Positions 20,523-32,332 of a stretch of DNA of 64,000 bases are shown here, piece after piece. A model generated the notes under the pieces. The model did no database searches, was not told where the DNA came from, and saw only the letters and a program-made list of their open reading frames with translations. The first letter of the stretch is position 1. The number at the start of each line of letters is the position of its first letter. Source of the DNA: Paenibacillus phoenicis (lineage in GTDB: Bacteria > Bacillota > Bacilli > Paenibacillales > Paenibacillaceae); the NCBI RefSeq assembly GCF_034718895.1, contig NZ_JAYERP010000001.1, forward strand, positions 3,137,501 to 3,201,500. The letters are read 5' to 3'. Made by a program: the position numbers and the translations under genes.

Positions 20523-21825
20523 GTTTCTGCCTCCAAACTTTTATAATTTCAGCTATGGAGTTCAGACTTTCATCATTTTCAAGAACTTCAACCCTCATTT
20601 TGTGAATGTATCGTCCATATCGTCTCAATATATCTTCTATACTAAACCCACAGTTAAGATCATAAAGTTCAAGTAAAGTGAAGTCAAAATCAATATGTTT
20701 CATTTGCGGAAATTGTCGAAGTGAAGATATATATATTACTTTGTTATTATTATTTATGAGTTGCTTAACCTTCTCCCATGCTAATTTACTAAATTGTAAT
20801 TGATTCTTCGACAAGATTATTGTTACACTATCTACTTTTCTTATGTTGAATTCTATTTCAGCTCTTTTCTCTCTACCGAATAAATAGCCTGAAAACATAT
20901 GTTCAGTAATAGGGACAACCTCAGGAGAATAAATCCCATTTCTCATTTTAGCTTGGCGCAAGTAAAAAACAGCATCTCCCATATGACTTTCACCATATCC
21001 TACACCATATGAGTAAAACTTTTTGAGACAATCCTCCCAAGTCCTTGGAATATCCCAATAAACATACGCTGCCTTATTAAAAACCCAATGGGTACTGATA
21101 TTTCTATAGTAAAGATCAAAGAGAGCGTCTTCTCCAGTAAATTTTAAAAACTCTGGGAACCCCCCCATTGATAAAAAGATAGATCTTCGTACTGCCATTG
21201 TTTTTGCAGCTGGCAAGTATTCATTCCATCCCTCAAACCCATCCCAACCATATATAAAGTGTTCCGCATAGTCATCATGTAGAGCATAAAATAATGCTCC
21301 AACAAGCTCTGCATCTGGAAACTCAACCATTGCGCCCACCATATTTTTACAGTAGTTTTTATCAAGCACATTCCCTGCATCAGCCATGACAATAATTTCG
21401 TTTTTGGCTTCATTAATTGCTATATTACGCTGTTGTGAGATACTTGTACTTTGTATTTTAATTACTCGAATTTTCGCTTTACTTGTTTTAGCAAATTCAC
21501 GTATTATGGAAGGTGTACCATCAATAGACCCTCCATCTACAATTATTACTTCGGATGGTAACAATGTTTGATTTTCAATACTGTTTAGAAATAAAAGAAT
21601 GTCCTGGGCTTCATTTTTTACTGGAGTAATCAAAGTAAATGGTTGGGACGGAGCTATCGCGTAATCTTTATCAATAACTGTTACTTTGATGTCTTTTAAA
21701 TATTGTAAACCATCATAAGGATTGTAGTAATTATCCTCAATTGCTACCTTAATTGGGGTCTCCTCTTTAATAAAACGATATAGCATCCGCTTAACTATGC
21801 TTTTCATTTTACTTCTAGTAAACAT
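20506..21825 (-). CDS. Glycosyltransferase family 2 with C-terminal extension
   Basis: A 439-aa protein. Residues about 60-320 are a GT-A domain: FTLITPVKNEAQDILLFLNS, VIIVDGGSIDGTP, MADAGN as the metal-site equivalent, and FTGEDALFDL. About 110 further residues have no recognised domain. It is flanked by the chain-capping candidate upstream and the 120-aa protein downstream. The start ATG at 21825 has no strong ribosome site, so the exact start is less sure. Confidence 0.8.
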   Translation of the reverse strand: MFTRSKMKSIVKRMLYRFIKEETPIKVAIEDNYYNPYDGLQYLKDIKVTVIDKDYAIAPSQPFTLITPVKNEAQDILLFLNSIENQTLLPSEVIIVDGGSIDGTPSIIREFAKTSKAKIRVIKIQSTSISQQRNIAINEAKNEIIVMADAGNVLDKNYCKNMVGAMVEFPDAELVGALFYALHDDYAEHFIYGWDGFEGWNEYLPAAKTMAVRRSIFLSMGGFPEFLKFTGEDALFDLYYRNISTHWVFNKAAYVYWDIPRTWEDCLKKFYSYGVGYGESHMGDAVFYLRQAKMRNGIYSPEVVPITEHMFSGYLFGREKRAEIEFNIRKVDSVTIILSKNQLQFSKLAWEKVKQLINNNNKVIYISSLRQFPQMKHIDFDFTLLELYDLNCGFSIEDILRRYGRYIHKMRVEVLENDESLNSIAEIIKVWRQKHEESK

Positions 21826-21876
21826 TCAAGTCATCCTTTATTGTTTTTTATATGTCCATGGATGATATCAATACTA

Positions 21877-23961
21877 TCATTCATTAATCTGTTCCTGTTC
21901 CTCTTCCTGTTCGTTATTTTTTTCAGCTAAAGCTAATTTGTTTTTTAAATAAATAACATTTTCGCTGAGTTCCTGAATCCGAGCATCCTTTTCTATCTGA
22001 AGACTCTGTAATGAAACTATAGTTTCACTGAGTTCTCTTATACGATTATCTTTTTCTGTTTGGGACTCAAGAACTGAGTTGAGCTTTTTACTCAACTCCA
22101 TAATCCGCGTATCTTTATTAAGGTTTTGGCCATCTAATTTGACTACTTGTTCGCTAAGTTCTCCAACGCGTACCTTATATTCATTTAATAACGACAAAAT
22201 TTCTTGTTTTTGCAACTCATAAGTTTCTTCTAGATTTTCTAACAATTTTGTCTTAAGAACGACTGTCTTATCTAGTTGATGTAGATACGACTGCTTTTTG
22301 CGGTTTATTATTAAAGCAGTTTTATCAACATTATCATTTAATAAATTAAGAATAAAAGAACAGTAGTTTTCCAATGCATCCTTCTCTTTTATTGGAAAAA
22401 TTTCTTTTTTAAGTTGTAACACTTTTTCGTAATACTCATTATAATTTGCACGGATTGATTCAATTTTGTCTAAATTTTCGTCTTGATAAATAGCAGTTAC
22501 TTTCCCTTCGGAAACTAATAATTCTTCTAATGATATTTGTTCCTCTTGGTATACCTGCTGATTCTTTTTTATTATTGCTACAGGAACCCCGTACTGCACA
22601 GAATCAAAAATCGCCCCAGATGTATCCGAAATTACCAAATCTGTTGATTCATATAGAGTACTTAATAAATGTTCATGAGTAAAGATATCCTCATCCTTGA
22701 AGATCTCCTTTATCTTAGTAACTCGCTCTGGTTCGTAATATAAAGTCATATGATGTAGTTTTATACGTACGTAATATTTTTGCGATAATGTCTTAATAAA
22801 ATCAAACCAATCATCTATAGAACTCAATTCTCCATATGTAGGCATATAGAGTATCGAAAATTTCTCCGATTGTGATTTTCTATCCACTTCTTTAATAAAT
22901 TTAGGGTTTCCTAGCAACTTTGCCTGAGTATAATTACGCAGAGCCTTATAATCGTACGGAGATTGACATAAAATATAATCAAAATTCATACTCCATACAT
23001 CAAAATTATACGAAGCTTTTCCAATACCATATTGATAACGGACAACATAATCGCAATCTACCGAAAAGAAAAAAGGTAAAAATGGATAAAAAGCAATTTT
23101 ATAATGGGTGTTTAAATTATCAACACCTAATCTGACATTAGGAAATTCCCTTTTTATAATTCTTGCAGTGTCTTCAAACATCCGTTGTGCGTTATTATCA
23201 TTATTTGATGTTGGTACTATAATATCAAACTCTATCTCTCTCTTACTTAATTCAATAAGAACGTTCCTTAACGATTCATATGTCACTAAGTTATGAAATA
23301 CAAATACGAGTTGTTTTTGTGTAATCAATTGGGGAGGATCTACTAGTTGTTCTCCAACTTTCGGAGTAAACACATGAACTAAATCTTTACCTGTTGCTAA
23401 ATCGGATGTCTTCTCAAGTTCAAAACGTAATTCTGGAAGTTCAGCTGCAGCTCCCCATGCAAACCAGCTTCCTTTAAGTGATTGTTTTACTTTAAACCCA
23501 CATTGAACAAATAACTTTTCCCACATGGTCTTACTAAGTACTGAATAATGATCAGGATAACTATCTGCCCACTCATTATTTTCTGGGACAGCAATGACAA
23601 CCTGCCCTCCCAAACTGAGTACCCTATTTAGTTCCTTTATTGCTATATACGGAGCAATACAGTGTTCCAATACATGTCTAGCGTAGACCACGTCAAAAAA
23701 ATTATCTTCAAAAGGAAGATGATGTGCATCACCAAAAACTATTTTTAATTGGTCATCACTGTTAGTTTCCGCTTCTTCCTTATTGGCTGTAAGACCATAT
23801 ACTTTTGCATTTGGTAACAACTCTTGAAGCATTCGCGAAGTCTGACCGTCACCACAACCTAAGTCCAACACCTTAGTAGCAAGAGGACTTATCATGTTCA
23901 TTAACTGCATCTGAGCGACCTTATTAAACGAATTTGCAGCATACCTCTGTTGACTCTCCAT
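21877..23961 (-). CDS. Methyltransferase / CDP-glycerol-transferase-like / coiled-coil protein (candidate chain terminator)
   Basis: A 694-aa multidomain protein. Residues 25-150 are a class I SAM methyltransferase (VLDLGCGDGQ; FDVVYARHVLEHC). Residues about 220-540 resemble CDP-glycerol glycerophosphotransferases (TagF-like GT-B), with YMPTYGELS and SDTSGAIFDSVQYGVP. Residues 595-678 form four 21-residue units, each three heptads, with the pattern KDxRIxELSE: a coiled coil of regular length. In WbdD of ABC-exported O-antigens, a capping methyltransferase/kinase is joined to a coiled-coil ruler; the layout here suggests the same job, with a phospho-glycerol or methyl cap. That role is inference. 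GGGAGGGG precedes the ATG. Confidence 0.8.
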   Translation of the reverse strand: MESQQRYAANSFNKVAQMQLMNMISPLATKVLDLGCGDGQTSRMLQELLPNAKVYGLTANKEEAETNSDDQLKIVFGDAHHLPFEDNFFDVVYARHVLEHCIAPYIAIKELNRVLSLGGQVVIAVPENNEWADSYPDHYSVLSKTMWEKLFVQCGFKVKQSLKGSWFAWGAAAELPELRFELEKTSDLATGKDLVHVFTPKVGEQLVDPPQLITQKQLVFVFHNLVTYESLRNVLIELSKREIEFDIIVPTSNNDNNAQRMFEDTARIIKREFPNVRLGVDNLNTHYKIAFYPFLPFFFSVDCDYVVRYQYGIGKASYNFDVWSMNFDYILCQSPYDYKALRNYTQAKLLGNPKFIKEVDRKSQSEKFSILYMPTYGELSSIDDWFDFIKTLSQKYYVRIKLHHMTLYYEPERVTKIKEIFKDEDIFTHEHLLSTLYESTDLVISDTSGAIFDSVQYGVPVAIIKKNQQVYQEEQISLEELLVSEGKVTAIYQDENLDKIESIRANYNEYYEKVLQLKKEIFPIKEKDALENYCSFILNLLNDNVDKTALIINRKKQSYLHQLDKTVVLKTKLLENLEETYELQKQEILSLLNEYKVRVGELSEQVVKLDGQNLNKDTRIMELSKKLNSVLESQTEKDNRIRELSETIVSLQSLQIEKDARIQELSENVIYLKNKLALAEKNNEQEEEQEQINE
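21928..22179 (-). repeat. Four in-frame 63-bp repeats encoding 21-residue heptad units
   Basis: Units start at residues 595, 616, 637 and 658 of the coiled-coil protein. Each holds a variant of RIxELSE followed by a Leu-rich stretch. The second, third and fourth are most alike. Gain or loss of units would alter coiled-coil length in steps of three heptads. Confidence 0.7.
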
Positions 23962-23980
23962 ATTTACCCCTCCCTTTTAC

Positions 23981-25846
23981 TTACAAAGTTACTCGTTTAT
24001 AAGCTCTTCGCTTCATAAACAAGGCATGTTCTAAACTATGATTATTTTTAATATACTCTAGTGCGTTCATTCCTAGTGTTTCTACTAAACTATTATCTTC
24101 AGCAAGTTTATTCAGATAATTAGCAAACTCTATACGGTCATCCGTAATAAGGATATCTTTTCCATGCTCAACACTTAACCCCTTTGCTCCTCTAGAAGTC
24201 GAGACAACAGCAAGACCTTGGCTCATCGATTCTAGGATTTTAATTCTAACACCACTACCTGACAATATTGGAGATATAAGCACACTAGACATTTGTAAGT
24301 ATGGTGCGATGTCATCCACACGACCTAATACCTCAAATTTCTCAGGTTCATGAAGGCTCAATAACTCTGCGAATGGGGCAGCCCCTATAATATGAAATAC
24401 TAAATTGTCATTATCTTTTACTAAAGGATAAACCTCCGAAATAAACCAGCGCATTCCCTCTTCATTTGGATACCAACCAAACCCTCCTAACCATAAAACA
24501 TGAGTTTTTGCATCCATTCGTTTCTTTTTATGATATTGAGTGGTATCAAATGCAATGGGGATCAATTCACAATATGTCTCTATATTATTAACTCTATTCA
24601 TGTCATCCCTTGACAAGAAAATTTTTGTTTCAATTTTATATTTATTTTCAATTTCAATTTGATAAGTATTTCTCCTGCTAATATTTGCTATTTTTCTCCA
24701 AAACACACGTTTAATTCTAGAATTAGTATCCGGTTCCCAGAATGGAAACAAGTCACCTTCTATATTTTGATTCACAAGTATCATTGGAACTTTGGGAATA
24801 AAATTCTTTAAATAAGCACAATGAAGATTATGTGCCTCAATTAAATCTAGTCCATTAGTATGAGATAATCTTTTTACAGCTTTAACCATTTCGGAGCTAT
24901 AAAAACTTATATCCATTAAAGGTAGACCATATAAAATATGTTTCAGGAGAAACTTAATTTTCTCTGTTTTTTTTAATTCATGGAGCATTTTGGGTTTATT
25001 AATTAAAGTAACAGATTTGAATATTTTGTCATATTCCTCCTTATTATTCTCATACGTTTTATCTCCCTCTTCTATAAACGTAAACAAATGATAGTCATAC
25101 TCATTAGCTAAGGGGATAATTGTATTCGCAATTGCAAGTTTTCCACCAGAATCTGCTGGAATAAAAGGAGATAACGTAATTAAGGCTATGCTTTTCTTTT
25201 TCTGAGTGTGCAACTTATTCATACTCCTATAGTAATTACTATCATCTGCAATATCAGTATCGAGTAATGGTTTAAATGTATTAGTATAAGTCAATTGTTT
25301 GTTTCTATCGGAGATATATTTAGCTGGAACTCCACCTACTACCGTATATGGGGGAACATCGCGGGTTACGACAGCGCCTGCTGCTACTACTGCACCTTCA
25401 CCAATCGTAACACCTGGTAAAACAATCGCTTTAGCCCCTATCCAGACATAATCCTGTATGTTAACCGCACCTGCTGAACAGCAAAATTCAGGATCGTTAT
25501 AATCATGTTGTAAAGTTATAATACTAACTCCAAATGAGATATTTACGTTGTTCCCAACAGTTAAACCTGCTCGTCCATCAAGATAGCAATTCCGATTTAT
25601 TATTGTGTTATTTCCAATCCTTAAAGAAACACCGGTATGATACCCTGTTACCTCTTGTCCCTTTCCTAGATAGGCGCTCCTACTTATCTTGGCCCTGAGA
25701 AAGAATTTTAAATAATGAACACGCACCCAATGATTAGGAAAATAGGTCAGGAAATTATTGAAGAACCAATATAAAAATGCTACTAACCAATAATATATCG
25801 TGTGTTTTTGTAGTACTCTTCTCATCTTTCTTAACAAGTCCTTCAC
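23981..25846 (-). CDS. Acyltransferase (hexapeptide) fused to glycosyltransferase family 4
   Basis: A 621-aa fusion. Residues about 1-200 have an N-terminal hydrophobic helix and a left-handed beta-helix acyltransferase of the WcaF/Maa type: hexapeptide repeats ending in [22 protein letters not shown]. Residues about 217-621 are a GT-B glycosyltransferase ([63 protein letters not shown]). One chain may thus add a sugar and acetylate it. A GTG start follows GAGGTGAG. The fusion is unbroken by any stop, so it is not an artefact of two adjacent frames. Confidence 0.82.
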   Translation of the reverse strand: MKDLLRKMRRVLQKHTIYYWLVAFLYWFFNNFLTYFPNHWVRVHYLKFFLRAKISRSAYLGKGQEVTGYHTGVSLRIGNNTIINRNCYLDGRAGLTVGNNVNISFGVSIITLQHDYNDPEFCCSAGAVNIQDYVWIGAKAIVLPGVTIGEGAVVAAGAVVTRDVPPYTVVGGVPAKYISDRNKQLTYTNTFKPLLDTDIADDSNYYRSMNKLHTQKKKSIALITLSPFIPADSGGKLAIANTIIPLANEYDYHLFTFIEEGDKTYENNKEEYDKIFKSVTLINKPKMLHELKKTEKIKFLLKHILYGLPLMDISFYSSEMVKAVKRLSHTNGLDLIEAHNLHCAYLKNFIPKVPMILVNQNIEGDLFPFWEPDTNSRIKRVFWRKIANISRRNTYQIEIENKYKIETKIFLSRDDMNRVNNIETYCELIPIAFDTTQYHKKKRMDAKTHVLWLGGFGWYPNEEGMRWFISEVYPLVKDNDNLVFHIIGAAPFAELLSLHEPEKFEVLGRVDDIAPYLQMSSVLISPILSGSGVRIKILESMSQGLAVVSTSRGAKGLSVEHGKDILITDDRIEFANYLNKLAEDNSLVETLGMNALEYIKNNHSLEHALFMKRRAYKRVTL

Positions 25847-25869
25847 TAACTCACCTCAATGAAAATAAT

Positions 25870-26556
25870 TCATTTATTTTCTTTTAAATAATCCCTTACA
25901 ACTTGTAAATCTTCAAGAAAATCAATTTCTCTTACAAATTCACCATTAACATATACTGGGGATATTTCTAATTTTGATTTCAAGACTAAATTTTCAAAAG
26001 CTTTTTCGAAATAATCCATATTTTGAACAGTTTCAAGTTCTCTCTTTACAATTTCAACGTCTGAAGCACTAATAAAATTCACTCCTACTGATTCACCCAT
26101 AGGTGCTTTCACTTCTTTTGAAAGCTCGCAAATTTTCCCATACTCATTCAATCTATATTTAATTTCTTCATCTGCAGTAGGCTCAGTATTGACCAAAAAT
26201 GTGGTTTCTTTACACTGGCTAATTTTATAAGCTATTTGTTTTGTGAAAAAAATATCTCCATTGATAAAGATAACATCCTCATCTTTGATTTGATTTAGAG
26301 CAATAAGCAAGCTTTTAGAGGTATTAGTTATTGAATAATCTGGATTGTATAAATACTGTAATTGTGGATAGCGTTCCATGATGGTTTCTTTTTTGTATCC
26401 GACAACAATAATAATATCTTTTGGATCTATAACCCCAAAAAAATTATCTAGCTGAAAATCTAATATAGTCTTGGCCGGTTCAATTTCAACCATCGCTTTT
26501 GGCAAATTAAAACCCAATCGACTCCCAACACCAGCAGCTAATATTACAAGTTTCAT
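25870..26556 (-). CDS. Nucleotidyltransferase, LicC-like (phosphocholine cytidylyltransferase type)
   Basis: A 228-aa sugar-nucleotidyltransferase-fold protein starting VILAAGVGSRLGFNLPKAM. The segment YSITNTSKSLLIAL and FINGDIFF resemble LicC-type cytidylyltransferases that activate phosphocholine or similar alcohol phosphates with CTP. It overlaps the stop of the ATPase gene as ATGA. In this cluster it could make the CDP-activated donor for the CDP-glycerol-transferase-like protein, an inference from proximity. A plain sugar-1-phosphate nucleotidyltransferase is the alternative. Confidence 0.75.
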   Translation of the reverse strand: MKLVILAAGVGSRLGFNLPKAMVEIEPAKTILDFQLDNFFGVIDPKDIIIVVGYKKETIMERYPQLQYLYNPDYSITNTSKSLLIALNQIKDEDVIFINGDIFFTKQIAYKISQCKETTFLVNTEPTADEEIKYRLNEYGKICELSKEVKAPMGESVGVNFISASDVEIVKRELETVQNMDYFEKAFENLVLKSKLEISPVYVNGEFVREIDFLEDLQVVRDYLKENK

Positions 26557-27917
26557 TTATCACCACCAACTAACTCTAAATCAAAACTTTGCTCTACATA
26601 TATTAGCCCGGGTACCCAATTCTGATCAGGTAAAGTTGGTACATCAAAAATAATTGCCGAATAGATACTATCCATGAATGTAGAGTGATGAAGCTTTGAT
26701 TTAAGGCCCAATCCAACAACATAACCCTCGCCTGGTGCAAGTACATTGCGGAAGGTAACATTAGCAGCCATTATTTGACCAGCTTTCATTTTTGGAAGCA
26801 ATTCTATTTTATTATAAGAATTAAAGCCAAAAACATCTACGCCATTTCTATTTCGAATGGTATATCCCACAGTTCCACCTTCATTAATATCTTCAATGCA
26901 TTGAAAATAAATTTTTAACGATACCACGGATCCAAAAGGTACTGTATTACTCAATTTTCCATCCACATACAAATCAGCTCGAATAAATCTAACTTCTCCA
27001 GTTCCAGCACGAAAATCTTTTACTCTTTGATCGAATTCCCTATCAAATAACTCCAAATGGTTATCAGTAACTTGACTAGTAGCATCTATATCTGCTTTTT
27101 TGTTAACTAACGAATCCAAGGACATAGATTTATTTAAGACAGCGAGACGTTTATTATTATCGGTCTCATATTGCTGGGTAACAGTCCTAACATCGCCATC
27201 CATATATACACTGCCATCTTTAATGTAAATTGCACGTTTACAGAAACTACGAATAACATCCATTGTGTGAGAAACGAAAATAACGGTTTTATCCTTCATT
27301 AGTTCCTTCATTTTTGCAATCGACTTTGCTTGAAAGTACGCATCTCCTACTGAAAGTGCTTCGTCAACTATTAAAATGTCGGGATCAACGCTAACTGCTG
27401 TTGCAAACGCAAGACGAGCTATCATGCCACTTGAATACATTTTTACTGGCTGATAAATATATTCCCCAATATCGGCGAAATCGCATATCGAGTCTATGCG
27501 CGATCGAATTTCTCTCTCACTCAAACCCATTAACATACAATTATATCTGATATTTTCAAGTCCACTTCGTTCAGGATTAAATCCAGCTCCGAGTTCCAGG
27601 ATTGCAGAAACACGACCAGAAATTGAAATACTGCCTTCAGTTGGTTTAATAATTCCTGTTAAAAGTTTTAACAAGGTAGATTTTCCTGCCCCATTAGAAC
27701 CAATAATACCAACAGCTTCTCTTCTTCTAATATCAATTGAAATGTTATTTAATGCTTTTTTTAGATTGTGATATTTCTTATAAGTAAAAAGTTCCTTAAA
27801 ACGATCATTTGGTTTTGCATACAATTTATATTCTTTACTAACATTTTTTAAAGAAATAAGTACTTCTTTATCTTCAAAGTTATTAAGTTGAACTTTTTCG
27901 AGATTATCATTTAACAT
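26553..27917 (-). CDS. ABC transporter ATPase Wzt with C-terminal glycan-binding domain
   Basis: The ATPase of a polysaccharide exporter, about 454 aa. Walker A GSNGAGKST, signature YSSGMIARLAFA and Walker B ILIVDEALSVGDAYF lie in the first 240 residues. Residues about 290-454 form the extra beta-sandwich domain found in Wzt proteins that recognise a chain-end modification before export. Teichoic-acid TagH ATPases lack this domain, which points to a Wzt-type length-checked export. The second ATG (27917) is preferred because AAGGAG touches the first. It pairs with the permease gene just upstream. Confidence 0.9.
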   Translation of the reverse strand: MLNDNLEKVQLNNFEDKEVLISLKNVSKEYKLYAKPNDRFKELFTYKKYHNLKKALNNISIDIRRREAVGIIGSNGAGKSTLLKLLTGIIKPTEGSISISGRVSAILELGAGFNPERSGLENIRYNCMLMGLSEREIRSRIDSICDFADIGEYIYQPVKMYSSGMIARLAFATAVSVDPDILIVDEALSVGDAYFQAKSIAKMKELMKDKTVIFVSHTMDVIRSFCKRAIYIKDGSVYMDGDVRTVTQQYETDNNKRLAVLNKSMSLDSLVNKKADIDATSQVTDNHLELFDREFDQRVKDFRAGTGEVRFIRADLYVDGKLSNTVPFGSVVSLKIYFQCIEDINEGGTVGYTIRNRNGVDVFGFNSYNKIELLPKMKAGQIMAANVTFRNVLAPGEGYVVGLGLKSKLHHSTFMDSIYSAIIFDVPTLPDQNWVPGLIYVEQSFDLELVGGDK

Positions 27918-27937
27918 TCCCATCTCTCCTTAAAATT

Positions 27938-28735
27938 TTACAGAACATCTGCGTATGATCCTTCGAATCGATCATAGATCTTTATTGATAGAACTAGAAG
28001 AAGAGACATACAAACAAACATAACCCAAAACATTATATTGTTATTCAGAAAATTCTGTTGATAAACAAAAGCAGATCTATAACCCTCAACGATATAATAG
28101 AGAGGGTTAATCAAAAATATCCATTTTAGCTTTGTTGGTACTATAGCCATATCCCATATTATCGGGGTTAGCCAAAACAAAAATTGAAGTGCAATTGATA
28201 TAATCTGCGGAAAGTCTCTAAAAAACGGAATTACCGCCGCATTAAAATAAGAAATCGCCATTACCGTTATATAACAATAGGGTATTATAACTAGAAGCTG
28301 AATCCAATGTGCAGTTGGCCAATAACCATATGAAAATACAAGTATCATATTCAAAATAACAAACAGCACATGTACAATTGAGCTGGAAATAATCTTAATT
28401 AGTGGAATCAATTTAAGATTAAAAACAATTTTTTTAACTATATAGCTATATTCCATCAGAGAATTACTTGCTCCGGATATAACTTCAGAAAAGAACAACC
28501 ACGGAACCATCCCTGACACCATCCATAATACAAATGGTACTTTATCTGGGCGTTCTCCCGCCTTTAGCCCAAATTCAAAAACAAACCAATAAATCAAAAT
28601 AGTTATTAAAGGAGTAATGAATCCCCATATAACCCCAAGTACAGAACCAAGGTATTTTGACTTAAAATCACTTTTAGACATACTCCAAAGAATTCTTCTT
28701 TGGTAATAGATATCCTTAATAAATTTAATCAGCAT
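27938..28735 (-). CDS. ABC-2 type polysaccharide export permease Wzm/TagG
   Basis: A 265-aa membrane protein with about six helices. The N-terminal SDFKSKYLGSVLGVIWGFITPL segment (start SDFKSKYLGS) is typical of Wzm/TagG/KpsM permeases. It forms the channel for undecaprenyl-linked glycan. The start at 28735 has GAGGAGAAG at seven bases; an upstream in-frame ATG at 28813 lies in a terminator-like hairpin and is rejected. Length then matches the family. Confidence 0.9.
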   Translation of the reverse strand: MLIKFIKDIYYQRRILWSMSKSDFKSKYLGSVLGVIWGFITPLITILIYWFVFEFGLKAGERPDKVPFVLWMVSGMVPWLFFSEVISGASNSLMEYSYIVKKIVFNLKLIPLIKIISSSIVHVLFVILNMILVFSYGYWPTAHWIQLLVIIPYCYITVMAISYFNAAVIPFFRDFPQIISIALQFLFWLTPIIWDMAIVPTKLKWIFLINPLYYIVEGYRSAFVYQQNFLNNNIMFWVMFVCMSLLLVLSIKIYDRFEGSYADVL

Positions 28736-28792
28736 CCCAAAACTTCTCCTCATAACTATAGTAATCGCCATAAAAATCAGAAAATTATTAAT

Positions 28793-28829
28793 AAAAAAAG
28801 ACCTCACAAACAAATGAAGCCTTTTTTTA
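28793..28829. terminator. Terminator-like hairpin between gmd and the ABC permease gene
   Basis: AAAAAAGGCTTCA and TGAGGTCTTTTTTT pair on the minus strand with two G-T pairs and a T run. It may divide the cluster into an upstream sugar-nucleotide part and the exporter part. Confidence 0.5.
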
Positions 28830-28863
28830 CAACCAATGGACCTCTTATATGTGTAACTACTCT

Positions 28864-30941
<2,078 letters not shown>

Positions 30942-30942
30942 G

Positions 30943-32256
30943 TTAACCTCCAAATTTCCATAAGTGGATATAATCAAGCCTTTGCTGAATCAGTTTGCCG
31001 ATCGCTTCAGGAGAGTAATACTCTTTAATATATTTCTCACCTTTAACTGCAATCGTCTGATAATAGCTCTTATCATTTACTAGCTTCTTCATGTAACCAG
31101 CGGCATGTTCAACATCCGGTTCAGCCCAATTTTGATAGGCCTTATAAGGACCTTGGTCTTTTCCCACCTGGATCAATTCATAATCAACTAAACAGGAATT
31201 TTGGTGATTCATAAAATCAGTATTCGATGACCAATTCGTTCCAATCACCGGTTTTCCTAAATACATCGCCTCGGCTAATCCAAGACCAAAACCTTCGCTG
31301 CGATGTAATGACACAAAGCAATCTGTTAAGGAGAGAAGAGCGTTCACATCGTTACGACTGATGGTTTCTTTTATTAAGTATATATTTTCATAGTTTGCTA
31401 TAAGTACATCTAAGGCCTCCAAGTCGTTTAAAGTGCTATTATAGCAATTCACTTTAATGACCAGCCCAACATTCATGTCGTCCGGCTGAAATGCAACTTT
31501 AAATGCTTTAATCGCAGCTTCTGGATTCTTACGATCTTGATAACTCTTCACATCATACATCGACAAAAACAAAAAGGTGTTTTCAGGCAAGCCAAAATAC
31601 TCCCGGTTACGCGACTCCACAACTTTAACTTCAATAGAATGTGGAATCTTCACTACGGGAACCGGGCTTTTCATGGCTATGGAGTCTGCGACAAAGGTGG
31701 AAGGAACCCATACTTCATCTACAAGGTTAAAACTTTCAAGCCATTCATCAGGGAAGTCAGGAAGTTCCCAATGCCAGTACCCGATGTTATACCTCCCATT
31801 AAAAAGGGAGTTACCGTAATAAGCGTAGATCTCCATCATCTGTTCCGCGTTAATATGAAATAAATTGACATTGTACTCAGGTTGCAAAACTTCCTTATGA
31901 GACCAAGTGAGATCTGACATTCTCGCATTATTCGTTCCCGTAAAGTTGATAATCCCATAAGGAATATCTACAGCATTCAAATTCCTCGCTGCAATTCTAC
32001 ATGACTCTCCGATCCCCATCTCCGCTCTCGCATATCCCACCAAATTAACCCCTTTGGGATAATTGGAATAAATTTGCCGTGAAGATTGGTTATCAATCGG
32101 GAAAGCCTTCTTTAATAGCAATCTCTTAACCTGTTGCCTCGCACCTGGCGGTAGAAGAAATATAATTATTGGCTTAAAGAATACTGCGATTTTATACAAC
32201 ATCCGAAAAAACGTATTTTTGATTTTAAACACCACCAAATTGTTAACATTTAGCAT
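30943..32256 (-). CDS. Glycosyltransferase family 4 (first gene of the glycan cluster)
   Basis: A 437-aa GT-B enzyme with GYARAEMGIGESCR near residue 75 and the family 4 region HRSEGFGLGLAEAMYLGKPV, which holds the two Glu residues typical of retaining enzymes. Proteins with the GIGES motif are often mannosyltransferases, which would fit manC next door. The N-terminus is hydrophobic. It is the most upstream gene and is divergent from the ligase-like gene. The ATG lacks a clear ribosome site, so the start is uncertain. Confidence 0.85.
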   Translation of the reverse strand: MLNVNNLVVFKIKNTFFRMLYKIAVFFKPIIIFLLPPGARQQVKRLLLKKAFPIDNQSSRQIYSNYPKGVNLVGYARAEMGIGESCRIAARNLNAVDIPYGIINFTGTNNARMSDLTWSHKEVLQPEYNVNLFHINAEQMMEIYAYYGNSLFNGRYNIGYWHWELPDFPDEWLESFNLVDEVWVPSTFVADSIAMKSPVPVVKIPHSIEVKVVESRNREYFGLPENTFLFLSMYDVKSYQDRKNPEAAIKAFKVAFQPDDMNVGLVIKVNCYNSTLNDLEALDVLIANYENIYLIKETISRNDVNALLSLTDCFVSLHRSEGFGLGLAEAMYLGKPVIGTNWSSNTDFMNHQNSCLVDYELIQVGKDQGPYKAYQNWAEPDVEHAAGYMKKLVNDKSYYQTIAVKGEKYIKEYYSPEAIGKLIQQRLDYIHLWKFGG

Positions 32257-32289
32257 AAAGATGGAAATCTAGCTCCCCATCTCGCAATA

Positions 32290-32298
32290 TGCTAAAAT
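32290..32298 (+). promoter_or_regulatory. Extended -10 promoter of the ligase-like gene
   Basis: TGCTAAAAT is an extended -10 element about 35 bases before the GTG start. No clear -35 box is seen. Confidence 0.4.
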
Positions 32299-32332
32299 AA
32301 ATGTCGTATCTATTCGCAAAGGAGATAAACAC

